Shown in pieces: positions 1-6,129 of a stretch of DNA of 6,691 bases; within the stretch, counting starts at the first letter, position 1, and each line of letters opens with the position of its first letter. Under the pieces are notes generated by a model. That model was not told the origin of the DNA and did not search any database. It saw only the letters and a list, made by a program, of their open reading frames with translations. The translations under genes were made by a program, and so were the position numbers. This stretch comes from CAIPFQ01 sp035480615 (GTDB lineage Bacteria; Chlamydiota; Chlamydiia; Chlamydiales; SM23-39), in the NCBI GenBank assembly GCA_035480615.1, contig DATIHO010000127.1, positions 1-6,691 on the forward strand. Direction: 5' to 3'.

Positions 1-70
1 GATTTTTGGTTCTTTTTGCGGGGGTAGTATCAAACTTCGTATACAACCCCCGCAAAAAGAACCAAAAATC
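1..70. repeat. Perfect 25-bp inverted repeat (long hairpin), possibly a bidirectional terminator or dispersed palindrome
   Basis: Bases 1-25 and 46-70 are exact reverse complements, including a GCGGGGG/CCCCCGC core and an A/T-rich outer part containing AAAAAGAACCAAAAA. Within the 20-base spacer, GTAT (27-30) can pair with ATAC (41-44), leaving a loop of about 10 bases. It lies downstream of the leftward gene ending at 137, so it could stop that transcript, but there is no clean GC stem followed by a T-run as in a simple intrinsic terminator. Twenty-five perfect pairs is more than a terminator needs, so a dispersed palindromic repeat is an equal alternative. The arm begins at the first base of the window and may be longer. 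No gene is seen in 71-136. Confidence 0.85.
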
Positions 71-136
71 GGCCAAAATAATCCCCAAAATCGACGAAGC
101 CTGGGTTTTAGGACAGCTTCTTAGGGGAGGGAGTGG

Positions 137-505
137 TCACCGAGCTTTTTTCGTTCTTTCAGCTTTCCTAGAAGATTTTCTCTTAGATAAAACAGAATTT
201 TTGGTCTTATGAAGGGATGATTTCAATTTACTCTTAGAGGGGATTTTCCTATGGACCTTATACGAAACTTTGCTATTTCTTACAGTCACTTCAATTCTGT
301 ATTTAGCAAATTCTAAAAATTGGTAATCCTCTGAAGATTCTACTTCATCGAAGATCACAGATAGCAATTCTCCTTCACGAGAGAAAAATCCAACTCCTGA
401 ACCATCTTTTGCTTCGATTGCATCTCCTTTGGGACCGGAACTCCATGAAATGCTAAGTTGCGCTGATCCTTCAATCGGATGAAAAAACACTTTTCCCCGT
501 TTCAT
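137..505 (-). CDS. Small hypothetical protein with basic C-terminal tail; possible DUF2283-like antitoxin
   Basis: This 122-residue protein is not firmly recognised. Residues 1-80 look like a small alternating beta fold with a stretch running GVGFFSREGELLSVIFDEVE (about 37-56). A 'residue-rich acidic segment, G, then Gel-l-v-i-f' pattern of this kind resembles the short DUF2283 family often found as antitoxins. Residues from about 84 to the end are packed with Lys, Arg and Ser, suggesting contact with nucleic acid or with an acidic partner. The ATG at 505 overlaps by 4 nt (ATGA) the stop of the truncated frame at 502-642, a typical coupled pair arrangement, and a weak AAGG lies just upstream. 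Order and overlap match a toxin-then-antitoxin operon. The DUF2283 link is judged by eye and is uncertain. That the frame is a real gene is more likely, because it is intact, coupled and has no better competitor on the other strand. Confidence 0.6.
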   Translation of the reverse strand: MKRGKVFFHPIEGSAQLSISWSSGPKGDAIEAKDGSGVGFFSREGELLSVIFDEVESSEDYQFLEFAKYRIEVTVRNSKVSYKVHRKIPSKSKLKSSLHKTKNSVLSKRKSSRKAERTKKAR

Positions 506-591
506 GGCCTTATCTCTTTCAATCCGTGATGTTTTTTACGAATTGCATCGCCAGTACTGTACATCGTTGAGAAATAATTCCCGCTCTCTGC

Positions 592-620
592 TTTCTTGAC
601 AATTACAACTACTTTATAGT
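592..620 (+). promoter_or_regulatory. Weak candidate promoter for the 681-6129 operon
   Basis: TATAGT at 615-620 matches five of six bases of the sigma-70 -10 consensus. A perfect -35 sequence TTGACA (596-601) is close by, but the spacing is only 13 bases, too short for a normal promoter. At 17-base spacing the -35 is the poor TTTCTT (592-597). Transcription from here would give a leader of roughly 55 bases before the ATG at 681. It lies inside the relic toxin frame, so it may have arisen at the joint. No better promoter was seen upstream of the operon. Confidence 0.25.
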
Positions 621-623
621 TGT
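605..623. repeat. Short inverted repeat (7-bp arms, 5-base loop) upstream of menH
   Basis: ACAACTA (605-611) and TAGTTGT (617-623) are exact reverse complements separated by CTTTA. The repeat overlaps the candidate -10 box. It could be an operator or a small leader hairpin, but a 7-bp A/T-rich palindrome is also expected by chance in sequence of this composition. Confidence 0.3.
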
Positions 624-670
624 TTGATAGCAGAGGACAATTTCATTGGATCAAATATGGAAAAAATAGT

Positions 671-674
671 GGAG
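671..674 (+). promoter_or_regulatory. Shine-Dalgarno deciding the menH start
   Basis: GGAG followed by six bases precedes the ATG at 681. The upstream alternatives, TTG at 624 and ATG at 657, lack a Shine-Dalgarno at proper distance, and their extra residues show no family resemblance. This favours 681. Confidence 0.55.
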
Positions 675-680
675 CAAGAA

Positions 681-1499
681 ATGCAAGACTTTGGGCATAT
701 CGTGCAAGAAAAGTTAGGTGCTTATTACAGATTAGGCAATCCAAGTAGTCCAGCCATCTTGTTTTTGCATGGATTTTTAGGTAATAAAGAAGAATGGTCT
801 GACATCGCAGACCATTTAAAAGCTGACTACCAAATCCTTGCCATTGATTTGCCAGGTCATGGGGTTTCTCTGTTTGAAGATCCAGCGTCTTATGAAATGC
901 AAATTTGTTCTGCAAATATAATCACCTTACTTCACAACTTGAACTTGCGTGATCGGGTATATTTAGTCGGTTACTCAATGGGTGGACGCCTTGCGCTTTA
1001 TCTCGCTATCAACTATCCACAAGTTTTTAAAAAAGTGTTGCTCATTTCAGCCTCTCCTGGCATAGAAGATCAGCAAGAAAAAGAGAAAAGAATTGCGGCT
1101 GATTTTATCTTGGCAAGAAAATTGGAAAATCAAGACTTTGGGTTGTTTTTAGAAAAATGGTATGACGCAGAGCTTTTTTCTTCTTTAAAAATGCAGCCAG
1201 ACTTACTGAGGCAAATTATCTGCAAACGTATGCATAACTCGCCTAAATATTTAGCGATGTCTTTAGATTATATGGGCACAGGTCAGCAAAAATCTCTTTG
1301 GCAGGATCTTTCCTGTATTCAAATACCATTAGATATCGTTGTGGGTTCTAATGATGCAAAATTCGTGTCCATTGGAGAAAAGATGCGCTTATGCAATCAA
1401 GCTAATATAAGGTTACATAAAGTAAAAAACGCGGGTCATGTTGTTCATCTTGAAAGCAAATCTTTCTTTTATGAGTTTTTAAAACAATGGGCTATATGA
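681..1499 (+). CDS. menH: MenH: 2-succinyl-6-hydroxy-2,4-cyclohexadiene-1-carboxylate synthase (alpha/beta hydrolase)
   Basis: The protein is predicted to be the cytoplasmic menaquinone enzyme that removes pyruvate from SEPHCHC, the product of MenD, to form SHCHC. From the ATG at 681 it has 272 residues, normal for the family. Visible features, in order, are the oxyanion-region HGF (30-32), DLPGHG (56-61), the nucleophile elbow GYSMGGR with Ser99, and SPGIED followed by a basic stretch as in MenH (125-). The triad Asp225 sits in VGSNDAKF, like GERDSKF in E. coli MenH, and His253 sits in AGHVVHLE, like AGHNAHRE. These local matches favour MenH over other alpha/beta hydrolases. No other men gene lies in the window, so the exact substrate is inferred. 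Longer starts at 657 (280 aa) or TTG 624 (291 aa) are possible. The stop overlaps the next gene's ATG by 4 nt, implying translational coupling. It is the first gene of the operon and abuts the toxin relic. Confidence 0.82.
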   Translation: MQDFGHIVQEKLGAYYRLGNPSSPAILFLHGFLGNKEEWSDIADHLKADYQILAIDLPGHGVSLFEDPASYEMQICSANIITLLHNLNLRDRVYLVGYSMGGRLALYLAINYPQVFKKVLLISASPGIEDQQEKEKRIAADFILARKLENQDFGLFLEKWYDAELFSSLKMQPDLLRQIICKRMHNSPKYLAMSLDYMGTGQQKSLWQDLSCIQIPLDIVVGSNDAKFVSIGEKMRLCNQANIRLHKVKNAGHVVHLESKSFFYEFLKQWAI

Positions 1500-2896
1500 A
1501 AAAATGGCTCGGTTTTTTTGCCCTCGTTCCTGGGCTTGCCATGATTTTTTTGGACCAGACTATTTTGCCTGTGGCTTTACCTACGATCCAAAAAGAACTG
1601 GGAGCGGCGGACTTATATTTACAATGGTCAGTCAATGCTTATCTATTAGTGATCGCCATGTTTGTCTTGGTGGGAGGGAAGTTGAGTGATCGGGTAGGGC
1701 ATCAAAAAATTTGCCTCTTGGGAATTATCTGTTTTGCTTTTTCCTCCGCTCTATGCGGGCTAAGTGCAAATATTGGCATATTGATCGGTGCACGTGCCCT
1801 GCAAGGAGTAGGCGCTTCGCTCCTGATTCCCTCTCAAACAGCTCTACTCAATTTGATTGTCCCTGCCTCAGAACGGGGGCGAATGATCGGTCTGAATGTT
1901 AGCATTAGTTCTATTTTTCTCATGCTGGGTCCTGTAATTGGGGGCTATCTCACTGAGATGCTCTCTTGGCGCTGGATTTTTTGGGTCAACTTACCCATTG
2001 CTGTGATCGGACTGATTTTAATAAAGCTCTATTTACCTAATCCGAAACCTGGCCATGAGAAAATTGATATTTGGGGTTTTATTTACTTCGCTCTTGGTTG
2101 CTGGAGCTTGGTTACTGCATTGATGCAGGGACGAGATTGGGGATGGCTTTCTGCCAAAACAGGAATCTTATTGGTCTTCTCAACCGTCAATTGGCTCCTC
2201 CTCATTCGGAGAGAGAAACGATCTCGTTACCCTTTTCTTGATTTAGGACTTTTCAAACACTCTGCTTTTGCCTCAATTAATGTGAGTATCAGCGTGATTC
2301 AATTTATCTTGATGATCACTGTTTTTCGAGCGATCTATTTTCAGGAGAATCTTGGTTATTCGCCTTCGCAAGCAGGACTTCTAACATTCTTCTCAACAGC
2401 ACCAGTCCTTTTTCTAGCGCCAGTAGGGGGCTATCTTTCCGATAAGATTTCTCCGAAATTGCCCATTGCTATCGGCTATGTATCTTTGATTCTCTCCTTT
2501 TTTGGTTTCGGATTTTTTAGCACTCCTCACTTTATGGAACTAATGATCTGTCTGCTTCTATTTGGGATCGGTATCCCCCTGATTTTTACTCCTTCATACT
2601 CTTCTGCTATGGGATCGGTTCCTCCTCAAAAGATCGGAGTTGCTTTCGGTATGGTTGCGACGTTGCGCAATTTTGCAGCTACTCTTGGTCTAGCTCTGAT
2701 TAGTCTTGTGATCCACATCGTAGAGAAACATCGCTTGCCAAGCTATTCCAGATCAGAAGCCCAAATTGCGGCTTTCTCTGTTGTTCATTTCGTCTTGGGC
2801 TTTTTACTCATAGGAGCCTTTGCCACAGCTTTTGTCCTCTATCGACGTAAATCTACTCATCACCTTCCTAAATCTCCTGCTGAAGGTTGGGACTAA
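1496..2896 (+). CDS. DHA2-family (14-TMS, EmrB/QacA type) MFS multidrug/proton antiporter
   Basis: This is an inner-membrane major facilitator of 466 residues, very hydrophobic throughout and long enough for 14 helices. Family motifs are clear: motif D1 LDQTILPVALPTI (19-31) in helix 1, motif A GGKLSDRVGHQK (60-71) in the helix 2-3 loop, motif B around ARALQGVGAS (99-108), and antiporter motif C GPVIGGYL with the following SWRWIFWVNLPIA (145-169). The W-R-W-I-F-x-N-x-P signature is typical of the DHA2 drug:H+ antiporters. A second motif-A-like loop, GGYLSDKISPK (311-321), begins the second half. Substrate cannot be told from sequence. An ATG at 1487 would add three residues. The ATG at 1496 was chosen because it forms the ATGA overlap with the menH stop. 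No good Shine-Dalgarno is present, consistent with coupled translation. The C-terminal tail after residue 450 is short, basic and cytoplasmic. Confidence 0.9.
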   Translation: MKKWLGFFALVPGLAMIFLDQTILPVALPTIQKELGAADLYLQWSVNAYLLVIAMFVLVGGKLSDRVGHQKICLLGIICFAFSSALCGLSANIGILIGARALQGVGASLLIPSQTALLNLIVPASERGRMIGLNVSISSIFLMLGPVIGGYLTEMLSWRWIFWVNLPIAVIGLILIKLYLPNPKPGHEKIDIWGFIYFALGCWSLVTALMQGRDWGWLSAKTGILLVFSTVNWLLLIRREKRSRYPFLDLGLFKHSAFASINVSISVIQFILMITVFRAIYFQENLGYSPSQAGLLTFFSTAPVLFLAPVGGYLSDKISPKLPIAIGYVSLILSFFGFGFFSTPHFMELMICLLLFGIGIPLIFTPSYSSAMGSVPPQKIGVAFGMVATLRNFAATLGLALISLVIHIVEKHRLPSYSRSEAQIAAFSVVHFVLGFLLIGAFATAFVLYRRKSTHHLPKSPAEGWD

Positions 2897-2901
2897 AGAG
2901 G
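2897..2901 (+). promoter_or_regulatory. Shine-Dalgarno deciding the lhgO start
   Basis: AGAGG directly after the MFS stop, with six bases before the ATG at 2908, selects that start over an in-frame TTG at 2887 that lies inside the previous gene. The conserved FAD-binding strand YDFVIIGGG begins at residue 6 from this ATG, as expected. Confidence 0.7.
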
Positions 2902-2907
2902 CTGCTT

Positions 2908-4146
2908 ATGTCCACAAAGGGTTATGATTTTGTGATCATTGGCGGTGGTATTATTGGCTTGGAGATTGCTCGGGAGTTGAAAAAAAGAAGACCAGATGCC
3001 TCTTGCGCAATCCTTGAAAAAGAAGCTGATTGCGGCCTTCACGCCAGTGGGCGCAATAGCGGGGTGCTCCATGCAGGTTTCTACTATACGGAGGACAGTC
3101 TGAAGGCCCGGTTTTCTAAAGTGGGCAATCAGCTCTTAAAGGAATACTGCAAAGAGAAAAAAATTCCCATGAATCACTGTGGGAAACTTGTCGTTGCAAA
3201 AAACGAGAGCGAGTTAGCAGGGCTTCAAGAGCTGCTTAAACGAGCTAAGGCTAATGGTGTGGAACTGCATCTCATTTCTCGTCAAGAAGCCGAAGAGATC
3301 GAGCCCCGAGTTCTCACATTTGAAAAAGCTTTGTTTTCCCCTACGACAGCTTCCGTCAACCCTCTGCAAGTTGTGAAAGCGTTGAAAGAAGATGCCAAAA
3401 GAGAGGGCATCGCCATGCTGACTAACACTTCCTACAAAGGGAAAACCAATGACGGAGTTCTGACGACAGAGGGTCCGATCGGTGCTAATTTTGTCATCAA
3501 TGCGGCAGGACTCTATGCTGATAAGATCGCCTTTGATTTTGGCTATTCCAAAAAGTATCGAATTCTCCCTTTTAAAGGGCTCTATCTCTATTCCGAAGAG
3601 CCGACCGGTACTCTCCGTACCAACGTCTACCCTGTGCCCGATCTGAATTATCCTTTTCTCGGCGTTCATTTTACTCTCACAGACACAGGTCGCATCAAAA
3701 TTGGCCCGACCGCAATTCCCGCTCTCTGGCGAGAGCAATACAAGGGGCTTTCTCGTTTTAAAACCACTGAGTTTTTAGACATTGCCAAACGACAGATGAA
3801 GCTTCTTTTTTCTTCCACATTCGACTTTAAAAAGCTCGCTTTTGAGGAAATGCAAAAATACATGGGACGGAAGATGGTTTCTCTCGCAGGAGAGCTGCTG
3901 AAGGGGGTGCACCCCTCTCAGTATCGTCATTGGGGGAAGCCGGGTATTCGGGCTCAGCTCTTTGACATCACAAAGAACAAGCTCGAGACCGATTTTGTCC
4001 TGGAAGGGGATCAAAATTCGTTGCACGTGCTAAATGCAGTTTCTCCCGGGTTTACCTCGGCGCTTCCGTTTGCGCAGTTTGTGGTCGATCAAGCGGAATC
4101 GCTGCTCTTCACCCACAAATCAAAACAGTATGGAGCCATCCGATGA
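2908..4146 (+). CDS. lhgO: L-2-hydroxyglutarate oxidase/dehydrogenase (FAD-dependent, DAO superfamily)
   Basis: It is predicted to oxidise L-2-hydroxyglutarate to 2-oxoglutarate. This is a repair step that removes a side product of dehydrogenases acting on 2-oxoglutarate; E. coli LhgO gives the electrons to membrane quinone. The protein has 412 residues, normal for the family. The N-terminal Rossmann strand VIIGGGIIG (9-17) with Glu37 ending the second strand binds FAD. The family signature HASGRNSGVLHAGFYY (45-60) follows. The substrate domain contains YPVPDLNYPFLGVHF (241-255) and IGPTAI (265-270), closely like E. coli LhgO, and the C-terminal NAVSPGFTSALPFA (376-389) corresponds to its NAPSPAATSAIP segment. 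It is visibly more GC-rich than its neighbours: I count 62 G/C in 120 bases at 3001-3120, against 20 in 60 within menH (1081-1140). The stop overlaps the deformylase ATG by 4 nt. Placement with a menaquinone gene suits a quinone-coupled enzyme, though that link is inferred. Confidence 0.88.
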   Translation: MSTKGYDFVIIGGGIIGLEIARELKKRRPDASCAILEKEADCGLHASGRNSGVLHAGFYYTEDSLKARFSKVGNQLLKEYCKEKKIPMNHCGKLVVAKNESELAGLQELLKRAKANGVELHLISRQEAEEIEPRVLTFEKALFSPTTASVNPLQVVKALKEDAKREGIAMLTNTSYKGKTNDGVLTTEGPIGANFVINAAGLYADKIAFDFGYSKKYRILPFKGLYLYSEEPTGTLRTNVYPVPDLNYPFLGVHFTLTDTGRIKIGPTAIPALWREQYKGLSRFKTTEFLDIAKRQMKLLFSSTFDFKKLAFEEMQKYMGRKMVSLAGELLKGVHPSQYRHWGKPGIRAQLFDITKNKLETDFVLEGDQNSLHVLNAVSPGFTSALPFAQFVVDQAESLLFTHKSKQYGAIR

Positions 4147-4799
4147 AATCAGTAAAAATGTCTTTTTCTTTATTGGGAGTGATTATGTTGTTTTTTAACC
4201 AAAATTTCGCAGATAATGTGCCGATTGTCACAATAGATAGCCCTTTACAGCACGTCTTAAAGGCAAAAACAGAGCAATTACAGGCCAATGAATTGACCTT
4301 AGCTCGAGAAATTGTTGAAAAGTTACTTTTAGCTTTAAAGCCTCATTTGCCTGCTGCAGGATTGGCTGCTCCTCAAATTGGCATCAGTAAATCTGTATTT
4401 ATATTTAGCTTTGATCGTGATCCTAGCAACCTCGAAGGAGTGATCAATCCCTCTTTTACCCCTGTGGGAGATGCCAAGGTAGAAGGGTGGGAGGGATGCT
4501 TTTCAGTCATGTTAAGTAACAATAGTTGGAAGCTAGCAAACATTCCTCGATATGAAATAATCAAAGTGCAATATTTGAATATAGAGGGAGAAAGAATAGA
4601 GAAAATTCTAGAAGGATTTGCGGCTAAAGTTTTTCAGCATGAATATGACCACTTGCAAGGTATTGAAAATATCGATAGAGAGGATGCTGTTGTCATGGAT
4701 TTTACGAGCAGAGAAGAGATGTTCGATTTTATGAAACAGGTGAAAAAAGATGACTCTCTGCGCTATAAAAAGCCAAATAAGGGTGCCCATGAAATATAA
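4143..4799 (+). CDS. def: Peptide deformylase homologue with N-terminal signal peptide or membrane anchor
   Basis: This belongs to the metal-dependent peptide deformylases, which remove the formyl group from N-formyl-Met. All three catalytic motifs are intact: GLAAPQ (73-78), EGCFS with metal ligand Cys119 (117-121), and QHEYDH with ligands His166 and His170 and catalytic Glu167 (165-170). Motif 2 has Phe for the usual Leu, the common following Pro is missing, and the loop to IPRY is somewhat longer than usual. The unusual feature is residues 1-23: a Lys-containing start, a hydrophobic core SFSLLGVIMLFF and a polar end NQNFA. This reads as a Sec signal with cleavage near Ala23, although Asn at -3 is not ideal, so an uncleaved anchor is possible. 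Known deformylases act in the cytoplasm at the ribosome. GGAG at 4132-4135 with seven bases before the ATG, plus the 4-nt overlap with lhgO, supports this start. A cytoplasmic primary Def is presumably encoded elsewhere. Confidence 0.85.
   Translation: MKSVKMSFSLLGVIMLFFNQNFADNVPIVTIDSPLQHVLKAKTEQLQANELTLAREIVEKLLLALKPHLPAAGLAAPQIGISKSVFIFSFDRDPSNLEGVINPSFTPVGDAKVEGWEGCFSVMLSNNSWKLANIPRYEIIKVQYLNIEGERIEKILEGFAAKVFQHEYDHLQGIENIDREDAVVMDFTSREEMFDFMKQVKKDDSLRYKKPNKGAHEI
4779..4783 (+). promoter_or_regulatory. Shine-Dalgarno deciding the start of the propeller gene
   Basis: AAGGG five bases before the ATG at 4789 supports that codon. An in-frame upstream start at 4750 would put 13 polar residues before the signal peptide and has no such site. 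Confidence 0.6.
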
Positions 4800-6129
4800 A
4801 TGTCTTTTTATTGTATTCTATTTTTTCACAATTTCTTGTTTTGCAAATTCATGGAATCAATTTCGAGCTAATGACTTAAACAATGGGTTCCTTCCCATTC
4901 AAACATCTCCAGCACAAAAACCAACTTGGACAAAGGAAGTCGGTCCCATTAATGGAACATCTCCAGTAGTCGACTCGGATGGGACAATTTATGTGGGAAA
5001 TGCAAACGGGACCCTAATGGCAATTAATCCTAATGGCACAACGCGTTGGAAAAAAGAACTTTCTCGGGGATGGAGATGCAGTACGCCATCTATAAGTAGT
5101 CTCAATGGGAATATTTTTGTTGCCTGTACATTTCAAGGATATGTTACAGATCATAGAGACGGAGAACCTAAACGTCATTACGTACAGCAAAGCAAACTAT
5201 TTTGCTGTAGTCCAAATGGAGAAATCCGCTGGACTTATACTCCTCCAACTGTTTCTTTAGGGAATAAAAAAAATTCTCATTTTTTCTTCACTTCTACTCC
5301 TAAAGTTTTTGATGAAAATGGATTATCACACATTTTTATTGTTGAATCTTATTGGGATGACTATTTGATGCAGCGAAATTTTTTAATTGTACTTAATGAA
5401 TCCGGGCAATTAATTGATGCACGATTTTTAAGTGAGGCTGCCTTTGCTGAAATAACAGGCGGTGGCTTTAAAAGAGTTCCTTCAGGTGGAGAAATCGGTC
5501 CAGTTCCGCTTCCTGGTACTGCATACAAACCTGAAAATGCGATCGCTATTGTTAAATTTGCAAATAACTCATCCTTACCAGTTATCATTGTCAGCGATCA
5601 AGCAGATGCTATTACCGCATTTGAATGGAAAAATAATAGTCTTTTCTCACTATTGTGGAGCAGGGGTCCAAGTAATGCGATTTTTGATTATTTTCAAACA
5701 TCCCCTTCAGCACACTATGGGGGATTGGTGATGTTCGGTAGAAGTGATGGAAAGGTTTTTTTCTTAGATCCCTGGAGTGGAGAAGAGTTAGACAAGCCTT
5801 GGCCCAAATTCAGATCAGGAATTTATTCCACGCCTACTTCATTTTTAAGACAAATCTATCTCATCACCCTGGACGGGGAGTTTATAGCTTTGGATTCTGA
5901 TGGGAGCGTATGGAAAAAAACAAAATTAGGAGCTCAGAGCATGTCTTCGGTAGCGATGTCCGCTAGTTTTCTCTATGTGCAAGCAGCCGATGGGATCTAT
6001 ACGCTAAACTTTGATGCAGAAGAAATAGCTCACTCTGAATTTTCAGGAGGAGGGAACTCCAGTCCTGCTATTGGCAATAGTGGCGCCGTATATGCATTAG
6101 GATCAAGCACGCTATTTGCTTTCGATTAG
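4789..6129 (+). CDS. Exported PQQ-like (PQQ_2/YVTN-type) beta-propeller protein
   Basis: This 446-residue protein starts with a signal peptide, MKYKCLFIVFYFFTISCFA, with likely cleavage after Ala19. Cys17 is not in a good lipobox because Thr, not Leu or Val, is at -3, so a lipoprotein is less likely. The mature start WNQFR is typical of periplasmic PQQ-like propellers. Repeats of the form 'SP-x-hydrophobic, DGTIYVG, G-LxAI, PNG-xxW' recur at about residues 57-91, 98-150, 168-209, 305-334, 346-380, 385-413 and 423-446, which suggests a seven- or eight-bladed propeller. The best copy is SPVVDSDGTIYVG (58-70). No separate enzymatic domain is seen and the cofactor-binding residues of quinoprotein dehydrogenases are not evident, so a scaffold or binding role is more likely than an oxidoreductase. 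It overlaps the deformylase by 11 nt. Composition falls as low as 15 G/C in 60 bases (5281-5340). The exact function is unknown. Confidence 0.82.
   Translation: MKYKCLFIVFYFFTISCFANSWNQFRANDLNNGFLPIQTSPAQKPTWTKEVGPINGTSPVVDSDGTIYVGNANGTLMAINPNGTTRWKKELSRGWRCSTPSISSLNGNIFVACTFQGYVTDHRDGEPKRHYVQQSKLFCCSPNGEIRWTYTPPTVSLGNKKNSHFFFTSTPKVFDENGLSHIFIVESYWDDYLMQRNFLIVLNESGQLIDARFLSEAAFAEITGGGFKRVPSGGEIGPVPLPGTAYKPENAIAIVKFANNSSLPVIIVSDQADAITAFEWKNNSLFSLLWSRGPSNAIFDYFQTSPSAHYGGLVMFGRSDGKVFFLDPWSGEELDKPWPKFRSGIYSTPTSFLRQIYLITLDGEFIALDSDGSVWKKTKLGAQSMSSVAMSASFLYVQAADGIYTLNFDAEEIAHSEFSGGGNSSPAIGNSGAVYALGSSTLFAFD

Larger units (their letters stand above)
502..642 (-). pseudogene. 5'-truncated relic of a small toxin-like protein (BECR/DUF4258-type?)
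   Basis: Reading leftward, 46 codons are open between an in-frame TGA at 643-645 and the stop at 502-504. No ATG, GTG or TTG lies near the beginning; the only ATG is at codon 27. The translation contains a run of hydrophobic strand residues, YKVVVIVKKAESG, followed by NYFSTMYSTGDAIRKK and a basic end. A VVV-strand, a turn with Gly, then a T-x-Y strand is how the C-terminal end of small RNase toxins with the BECR/RelE-like fold (for example DUF4258) usually looks. The missing N-terminal part should lie to the right, but that sequence is now the start of the rightward hydrolase gene. The frame therefore appears cut off by a recombination joint around 610-655. The family call rests on pattern only. 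Confidence 0.45.

Noticed and set aside
6..212. Rightward 68-codon open frame at the left edge
   Set aside because: It runs through the inverted repeat and antisense to the 3' end of the leftward 137-505 gene; it has no convincing ribosome site or protein-like composition.
596..601. Perfect TTGACA as the -35 of the menH promoter
   Set aside because: No -10-like hexamer lies 16-18 bases downstream; the good TATAGT is only 13 bases away. Kept only as part of a weak promoter call.
624..680. Longer menH N-terminus from TTG 624 or ATG 657
   Set aside because: No properly spaced Shine-Dalgarno, the 624 start overlaps the candidate promoter region, and the extra residues do not resemble MenH. ATG 657 cannot be excluded.
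643..915. Leftward 90-codon frame, in the same frame as the toxin relic
   Set aside because: It lies fully antisense to menH, whose motifs are unmistakable there. Sharing frame with the relic is coincidence, and its stop separates the two.
3214..3738. Leftward 174-codon frame within lhgO
   Set aside because: Antisense to conserved LhgO segments; long antisense frames are common in a GC-richer gene.
5462..5731. Rightward 89-codon frame within the propeller gene
   Set aside because: It overlaps in another frame a region with clear propeller repeats on both sides; there is no ribosome site and no recognisable protein.
4789..6129. PQQ-dependent alcohol or glucose dehydrogenase, or BamB
   Set aside because: Only propeller repeats are visible. 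Cofactor-binding residues, the cytochrome domain and length of quinoprotein dehydrogenases are missing, and BamB context and sequence are not matched.
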